Source: Diphasiastrum complanatum (Eukaryota; Streptophyta; Lycopodiopsida; Lycopodiales; Lycopodiaceae). From it: 64,000 nucleotides of DNA. The notes under the pieces were generated by a model. The model was not told the origin of the DNA and did no database searches. It saw only the letters and a program-made list of their open reading frames with translations. The position numbers and the translations under genes are program-made. How positions within the stretch are numbered: the first letter of the stretch is position 1; each line of letters opens with the position of its first letter. Shown here in pieces: positions 56,776 to 64,000 of this stretch. Location of the stretch: the NCBI GenBank assembly GCA_029204225.1, contig CM055108.1, positions 11,375,782 to 11,439,781 on the forward strand. Reading direction: 5' to 3'.

Positions 56776-58507
56776 AATAATTAGCACTCCTCTTGAAATC
56801 ATCCATTCGGATGTTCATAGTTTTTCACATGATTCTAATGGTGGTGCCAAGTATTATGTAATCTTCATTGATGACTATTCTAGATATTGTTGGATGTACC
56901 TCTTGTCTAGCAAATCTATGGTGTATGATTCTTTTGTAAAGCTCAAAACTTTGGTAGAAAATCAACTTAGTACCAAGATCAAGGTATTAAGAAGTGATAA
57001 TGGAGTGAATATATCTCCAATAAGTTGATTGACTTTTGTAATTCTAATGGCATAAAGAGGGAGTTGTCATGTCCATACACCCCTCAACAAAATGGAGTGA
57101 GTGAGAGGAGACATAGATCTCTTTGTGAGTGTGCTAAGGCCTTAAGGCTAGATATTTCTCTATCCAAACCATTTTGGGATGAGGCAATAACTTGTGCTAA
57201 TTATTTGTGCAATAGCCTTGCCCAATCAAGCCATTGGAGGAATCACACCATTTGAAGCTCTATTTGGAGAGAAGCCCAGTCTCAAGGATCTCAAGGTTTT
57301 TGGATCCATTTGCTATGTACACCAATCCTTGGATACAAGGAAGAAGGATGATGCAACCTCCATCAAAGGCATCTTTGTGGGATATGGTGAGAATAACAAA
57401 GGTTATAGAGTCTTCAATCCCATCACTAGCAAGGTGATAATGAGTAGGGATGTTATATTTGATGAAGGACATGCTTGTGATTTAGATGATAATGCTACTA
57501 ATCATCTTGATGCCAAGGATCATGCTAGGATGGAGGAGGAGCTTCCAAGTGATGAAGAACTTGAGGATCCACCTCAAGATGCAAGAACTCCAAGAACTCC
57601 AAGAAAATCTAGAAGAGCAAGGGCCAAGCCATTGAGGCTCACCTACGATGGCAAAGCGATCAAAGGAAGGCTCAACATCTTTCACATCTTACACTTTTCC
57701 TACTTCAATGTTAGATGAGCCAACATGCTATGAAGATGCTTGTAAATCTAAGAGTTGGATGGATGCTATGCAAGTAGAGTATGATGCTCTCATTGAGAAT
57801 CATACTTGGGATCTTGTGAATCTTCCTCAAGGAAAGAAGCCACTTGATTGCAAGTGGGTGTATAGATTGAAGTATAATCAAGATGGATCAATAAGTAAGC
57901 ATAAAGCTAGGCTTGTAGCAAAAGGTTTTTTACAAACCAAAGGCACTGATTATGATGAGACTGTTGCTCTTGTGGCTAAGCTTGTTACTATTAGATTGAT
58001 CATTAGTCTTGCTACAACTTTCAATTGGGAGCTATTCCAACTTGATTTCACAAATGCTTTCCTCAATGGTTATTTGGAGGAGGAGATCTACATGAAGCAA
58101 CCCGAGGGCTTCATCAAGGCAAAGCATGAAGGAAAGGTGTGTTTCTTGAAGAAGAGCCTTTATGGGCTCAAGCAAGGACGCATCACATAATTGATGGAAA
58201 TGAGAAAAGAGTTTAGCCTAGAGTATATGGTAAGATCATTATTCTTTTATTGTATGTAGATGACATTATTTTGAGTGGTAATGGTTTAGATGGAATTAGA
58301 TTTGTAAAAATTTCTTTGGCAAAAGAGTTTAAGATGGTAGATCTCGGCCTAATAAGCTTCATTCTAGGAATAGAAGTTACAAGAGGATGTGATTTTAGCT
58401 TCATTTGTCAATCTAAGTATGCTACATCCATCCTAGATAGATTTGGAATGAAGAATGGAGTAATTGATAGAAGCATCATTGTTTCCAAAGCTAGATTTGA
58501 GGAGGAG
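56776..58507 (+). pseudogene. Copia H integrase and reverse transcriptase
   Basis: The integrase core begins TPLEIIHSDVHSFSHDS with first Asp kept, then VIFIDDYSRYCWMY, VLRSDNG (second Asp kept) and CPYTPQQNGVSERRHRS (Glu kept). Frameshifts lie near 57003 and 57200. KVFGSICYVHQ and IKGIFVGYGENNKGYRVF follow, then the linker with PPQDARTPRTPRK. Reverse transcriptase runs from NHTWDLVNLPQGKKPLDCKWVYR through FLNGYLEEEIYMKQPEGF and SLYGLKQG. After a lesion near 58190 comes MYVDDIILSG (58250). Most of RNase H is deleted: the frame runs straight into the purine tract ATTTGAGGAGGAG and the LTR. Gene order is normal for copia. Confidence 0.9.
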
Positions 58508-58918
58508 TGTGAAAAATTGCCAACATTGGCCAATCTAGCCATGTAGAGTATTGTACATTTTGTCTATAATCTTGATTCTACAATTGGATGGCCAAAGTAC
58601 CACATGGCAATCTACACCTAATGTAGGTTAGCTTGAGTCAAGAGGAGTGCTTGTGTTCATTTGGTAGAGATTCCTACTTTATAGGATCTAGACCTTGATT
58701 TGTGATGAGATCTTGACCAACCATGACTCTAGGAAATAGACTAAGGTTTCATTTTAGGACAAAAGTGATGAGTTAACTTCCTTATTACATGCTGGAAATT
58801 CACCTAACTTTCCAAAGGAAGTGAGTTTTGCTATGTATTCCAAGCTCCCATAGTGAGAAGATAGATAATTTTTGGAGCTCATTGGCAATCTCGAGTTTGC
58901 TCTCCATGTACATTGATC
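58508..58918 (+). repeat. 3' LTR of copia H, truncated (F1 family)
   Basis: Begins TGTGAAAAATTGCCAAC and follows the F1 LTR (ACTCTAGGAAATAGACT, CCAAGCTCCCATAGTGAGAAG, GGAGCTCATTGGCAATCTC) up to CATGTACATTGA, then diverges. The left terminus is clear; the right part is missing. Confidence 0.85.
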
Positions 58919-59365
58919 TGTTTTGGATATAGCATAGCACCATTATAATATAGTTAAATTTAGTTAACTGAACAACCTACGTAACACCCATTTCTACATC
59001 ATTGGATATTCTTATGTTAGCAAATTAAAGCTTTCTCACCATAAGAAATATTGCTCTAGAATCTATTGTCTCTACATCTTACTCACTCAATTCAGTTGCC
59101 ATATCTAGGGTCTCCTCCCAAGCTTTGATTTTTGTTTGGCAATAATGATATGTTATTTCTCTTTTACAAGAATGACTCAATGAGAGGTTTAAATATTTTA
59201 AAGCTTCCCAATGCTTACCAAATGATCTTTCAACTTCGTTATGCTAATCAATTTTTGTATGTGAGCTTTGGTGTCAGTGGGTATGAGTCACATTGCCATT
59301 TTTTTTACATGACTCTCACCCTATAGATTACATCCACCCTATATATTCTTGTGATAAATATCAAA

Positions 59366-59399
<34 letters not shown>

Positions 59400-62300
59400 G
59401 AGGCTATTCATGAGGGTAGTAAGTCATAAAACATTTCTCATAGCTTAAACTATAGTACAGGAAGAGACAAAATATTCAAATCTTGAAACAATCTTTAGGA
59501 ATGACTTTTAATCATAAATTTAAAAAATTGCATAGAGAATATGAATTATTTTCATTTAAGCATATCTTGATAATTACATTATTACATATATCACATTTTT
59601 GAGGTAACACTCACAATTGATAATTTGTCAAACTGTTTGTAATGAGAATAAAACTAGTTTGCTAATTATTGTGCCATATTTTTCTAATGCCAAGGAGTCA
59701 CTATTTTGTCGTTTCATAATGATTGTGAGAATTATATATTTTTATTTATCTTTCAAAAAATAAAGTTTGAAATCTCTTGCACTAAACTAATTTTTGCGGA
59801 CGCCTCTTGTCAACTGTAGTATTGTTGGGTTTCATAAAAATGCTAGACAAAACTAACTATTTCAAGGACCATTTACTCCATCATCCTTTTGATTAGTTCT
59901 ATACCTATAATAGCCATTTCATCAAAAAATTTCTTTGAATGTAAAATCACTGTTCTTGGATGCCTTTTTATGTGGTCTCGTTAGTTACCTTTCAATCAGC
60001 CCATTTGACGTCAATTTTTTCTCTACGATGAATTAATCAGAAATAAAAAGAATATTATTTCTAACTTAATATTTGTTCATTTATTTGGCTCCAGTAAAAT
60101 AACATCTAATGGAGATAAGATTTTGTCACTTCATCGATACTTAAAATGCTATTTTTTTGAAAATGTCATTGTGAGCCACTTGCAAATGCAAAATGTATGC
60201 ACAACTATCAAAGACAAGTTACTCATAAAATTAGTTTTAGTTTTGATAGTTGTTGCCAATGCTGAAATTGTAGCAAGCATAGTGTCCAAACATCACGAAT
60301 TACAAAATCAAGACCTAAAACATGTAAAAACCTAGGCAACAACTCTGTAGGTTTGGTAATCAAAACGTTGGAAATAGTAGATGACTCCTTCAAATAAATT
60401 ATCAAAAAATATTTAATCTTTCATTATATACTTGAGTAGTAGTTTTATATGGCTCCTCCCTATGTAGTTTTGGTAGCAATGAATCACTTCAGCTTTTATT
60501 AACAAACTAAAAACTATAAGTAGTACTAGAAGCTTAGTGCTAAAGCATGGCAACAAGTCTTGTATTGAGTCTTTGTCTCAGGGATAAAATCAATCCTAAT
60601 CAATAGACACCAACAAGTACTAGATGCAAAAACCTTTTAATATGTTTATGGATCAACTTGTTGACAAGACTATAAATCTTTTGATGAATTTTAAAACTTA
60701 GCCATATTATTTTCTTGCAAGCCATACATGAAAGTAGTATATTCATCAAGATAAAAGGTAAAGTATGGCGTCCTTCTATTAAGAAAAGGAAACAATTTAA
60801 ATTTTTTGTAATATCATTAGTACATTTCATAGATATATATGTTGCATACTTCCATATAACAAAAGTTTGCCAATCTCTTTTCATGTTGAAAGCTACATTT
60901 TTTAAATTGATGCATGTACGGAGTTGACATTTTTACCAAGTTCAAAACTTTATATCTTTGTATTTCTCATAGTTTGGAAGATGTGTACTTCAAGACTGTT
61001 TATATCACCTCAATATCAATTCTAAAACTAGTTGTTGGCAAACTTAATCAATTGTTTGTTCTTTAGAATTGTCTCTTTCAGTTAAAAAAACCAAGCCACT
61101 TTGTAAACTCTAGAAGCTAATCATGTCATTATATTATGGAGTATGTTTTGAAACTCTTTTGATATCTTTTTAAATGTATTGTACAAAATATCAATTTACA
61201 AACATGGACAAGATTCTTATTCTTCTAATTGCAAGCATTAATTTTTGTTTATCGAGGTACTCTCTAAAGACAACATACATCAATATTTTTTAAGCTTTGA
61301 CATTTCTAAAAGACTAGTACTCATACCTTTCATGTATAAATTTGATCCCTACATTTGTTATCTATACCAAAAAAGCATTCATGTTGCCCCACCCAACATG
61401 AACCAATCTATGTCAATTGATATAGTAGGCAATATTCTTTCTAAATTTAATTCTATATTCTCCCCTAAACATGACTTTTTTTACTTGAATTTGAGCTTTT
61501 TTCATGCCTATATTATTAAAGATAAGGTTCTTATCAGTGAGGGTCCTTTAAATTTCTACAAGAAGGTGCATCTCACTTTTTTGATAGTGTATATACTAGC
61601 TAGAGTTGCTTTATCTTTTTGATTTTTTTTCCATGTTTTCATTTCTCAAAGTGTCCTAACCTATATATCATACTAAATCTTTGTATGGTGTGCATCTCTC
61701 ATTAAAGAGTTGTTTGTTAGACTTATTTTATGAAAGCAGAAGCTATGATTGTTGCGAGATGTTATTATTATGAGACATCCCAATCTTGCAAGGTAAATGA
61801 TACATGTGATTTTAAATCCAAATAAATGAACATATATAAATAGTACATAAAAGATAATTAAAAACACATGTAAGCATGATGTTTGACTCTCTACTTATGT
61901 GGTAACATATTTTTAGTAAGACCATATCATTAAGCTTCAATTAGTCTATCAAGAATTAAAGACATCAACTACTTGATAAACAAATTATTCATGTTACTTT
62001 ATAAATTTTAACTTAAGATTTTGTATATGATAGTGGTAAGATAATGACATGAGAATGCTTTATATGGAATACAATAATGAACATGGTAAGAGAAAAAAGG
62101 AGGGAGGGAGGGAGGCTCTAGAACCAATTGACTTCTTTAGTAAAATGTGCTAGCTCATGAGATCGTGAAGATATTGGCATTGATTATAATAATGGCACTC
62201 CATTGGTTATAATGGTAAGTGCCTAATACAATAAGAAAACTACAATGACAAATGTAACATGGGCTAAGCAACTGAAAAAGTCACAAGCAATACCAAAGTG

Positions 62301-62689
62301 AATATTGGGATATTGATGTTTGAGAACATTGAGCAGTTCACGAATGTATTTCTGTTAAGAGAATCTGCCTTGTAATTTTCATAATTGGTACACACCTTAG
62401 AAAATAAGAATGAAAAAAGCTAATAAGAACAAGAAAAACACGAAATAAGTTTTTCTAGATGTGGTGTAATGTGCTAGAAATTTTGATTACTAAAAATACT
62501 ATGTCTGAATATCATCAAGCATGGGAAATGGGCTTAGATGACTATATTCAGTCTAAGGACTTCTTATGTGTTATCTTCAACTTTAGGAATATTTAGTAGG
62601 ATAGCCAATTTGAAGTCAACGATAAGTCTTAACTTGCATACAATATAGAGTTTTTATTATCATCATTATGGTATTCCTTGTAAGATTCA
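58919..62689. other. AT-rich non-coding stretch
   Basis: No supported gene. Open frames (for example 60123-60335 and 61245-61622) have no recognisable domain and typical AT-rich composition. Only the (GT)n run below stands out. Confidence 0.55.
59367..59395 (+). repeat. (TG)14 microsatellite
   Basis: 29 bases of uninterrupted TG. Confidence 0.95.
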
Positions 62690-63292
62690 ACAACAACCAG
62701 AAAACAAGATCTAGTTTAGTAGCTTGATAGAAAACAAGTAGAGACAATCAAAGCATTGATCATAAACTGAAATCCGAGTTTCCACATGTGAAAGTCAGAC
62801 TGTAGTACGGCCTGTAGACAGAGTTTAATGAGTGCCAAGGCTAAGTTTCATTGGAATCAATCACTATCATCATACAATGAGAGAAAATCCAAGTTTCTCC
62901 TTGAGGCTCCAAAACGTTTCTATCTTCTCACTATGGAGAATGGGAATAAATAGTAAAAGACACTTCCTTTGCCAAGTTAGGTGAAAATCCAGCATGTAAT
63001 AAGGAAGTAGACTCAAATTTCTTGCCCTAAAATGAAAACCCTAGTCTAGATCCAAGAGTCATGCTTGGTAGGTGCATGGTATGTACAAGTCTCATCATAA
63101 ATCAAGGTCTAGATCCTACAAAGTAGGAATCACTACCAAATGAACACAATCACTCCTCTAGACTCGTGGTAACCTACATTAGGTGTGGATTGACAAGTGG
63201 CACTTTGGCCATACAAGTGACTAACAAAAAATATTGACAAAATATACAATATTCTACATGGCTAGATTTGCCAATGTAGGCAATTTTTCACA
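62690..63292 (-). repeat. F1-family LTR remnant, minus strand
   Basis: On the minus strand it starts TGTGAAAAATTGCCTAC at 63292 and matches the LTR at 58508 and that of F1 (GGTAGTGATTCCTA, TACTTTGTAGGATCTAGACC, CTTCCTTATTACATGCTGGA, CCATAGTGAGAAGATAGAAA). It runs on past the point where the 58508 copy ends, including GCCGTACTACAG and CACATGTGG. The far end near 62690 is approximate. It may be a solo LTR or the end of an element outside the recognisable region. Confidence 0.8.
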
Positions 63293-64000
63293 ATTAAACC
63301 TACATCTACTTGTACATATCATGAATATATGGCAAATGAAAGAAGTTTTGATCAACCTTGTTGTTAATCACTAGGGTCGATGCCAATGGTGAGCTAAAGT
63401 AATTCAAGATGATATATTTACGTGTTTTTTTACAACTATAGTGAGTATGATGTGATAGAATTTTGCATGGGTGTATCTATGTCTAAATATTGATATTTGA
63501 AATGTCTTTGCATAGGTAATGTCCCAAGGCTAGTTTCGAATGGTTGTTTGAAAGACATGATGTGGCTAGGGCCAAATAAGTGAGGAGCATTAATAAGTGC
63601 TAACTAAATTAATATTTAATGAACAACATGTAGTGATGATAGGTTCATTACCTAACGTGACTTTTCTCAAGAAGAAGACTAAGTTTAACTACCTCAAAAT
63701 TTATGTTGCAAGAATTTCATGAATGAAGTGCATTGAATGACGTCAAGGCCCATATTCATGATCTATATTACTTCCATGTCCAATACTAAGGATCTGAAAT
63801 AATCCTTGACATGGGTATGACACTCTAGTGTTTGAGATTGTTAGTCATGCTTGAAAATTTCATTCAAGGCTAGATTTATATTTAATAATCTTGAGAGGGC
63901 CCAAGCACTCCAATAGTGATATGCGGAGCAATGCATAGTATTTGATGGTTGTATGCATGGTGATGAGTATCAATAGTAACTCCTGTTGGCGTTAGGGGTG
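63293..64000. other. Non-coding stretch to window end
   Basis: Nothing recognisable. No open frame of interest and no clear repeat. Confidence 0.5.

Noticed and set aside
61245-61622. 125-codon frame as a gene
   Set aside because: Composition matches the surrounding AT-rich DNA, no recognisable motif, and no supporting exon or promoter signal.

Overview
This is a plant nuclear window, very probably from a large-genome, free-sporing plant such as a fern. That placement is an inference. It rests on one ordinary land-plant gene with GT-AG introns in 64 kb, dense decayed Ty1/copia and Athila/Tat-type Ty3/gypsy retrotransposons, giant TC/GA microsatellites, and a DUF7869-type transposon-like gene of the sort I associate with mosses, ferns and cnidarians. 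No rRNA, tRNA, CRISPR or prokaryotic operon was seen.

Layout. 1-3.9 kb: two minus-strand copies (A, B) of one copia family. 3.9-5.2 kb: non-coding DNA with hairpins. 5.2-10.5 kb: an LTR of family F2, split by a complete non-autonomous copia element, F1 (5815-10352), flanked by a tttgc target-site duplication. 10.5-15.1 kb: an unidentified minus-strand pseudogene with a G20 tract, a diverged tandem repeat, and non-coding DNA. 15.1-16.8 kb: copia fragment I. 17.1-25.2 kb: a ~400-bp foldback, then Athila/Tat-type element E (LTR end, tRNA-Asp primer site, gag, protease) whose pol is replaced by an unidentified coiled-coil coding region. 25.2-29.8 kb: copia D (minus) and copia C (plus, A/B family). 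29.8-32.1 kb: the 3' end of another F2 element with its LTR. 32.1-34.2 kb: AT-rich DNA.

34.2-40.2 kb is the most unusual part. Two decayed, intron-containing genes lie head to head. The minus-strand one encodes a bacterial-type beta-class amino DNA methyltransferase. The plus-strand one encodes a DUF7869-like, transposase-like protein. The spacer and the introns of the methyltransferase gene carry about 14 copies of the palindrome TATGCTNAGCATA, and the spacer holds an inverted repeat with 81-bp arms. I propose that this is a mobile element carrying its own DNA methyltransferase.

40.3-45.3 kb: a (GA)73 tract, minisatellites, and a promoter-like region with three G-boxes. 46.3-48.8 kb: the one gene that looks intact, a three-exon F-box/MYND zinc-finger gene (424 codons). 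48.8-64 kb: copia G (minus), chimeric F1-family copia H (plus), and two facing F1-family LTR remnants in AT-rich DNA.

The retroelements all carry disabling lesions. In the two best-preserved frames of the E region all eleven stops are TAG, as expected if methylated CAG (CHG) sites decayed to TAG.
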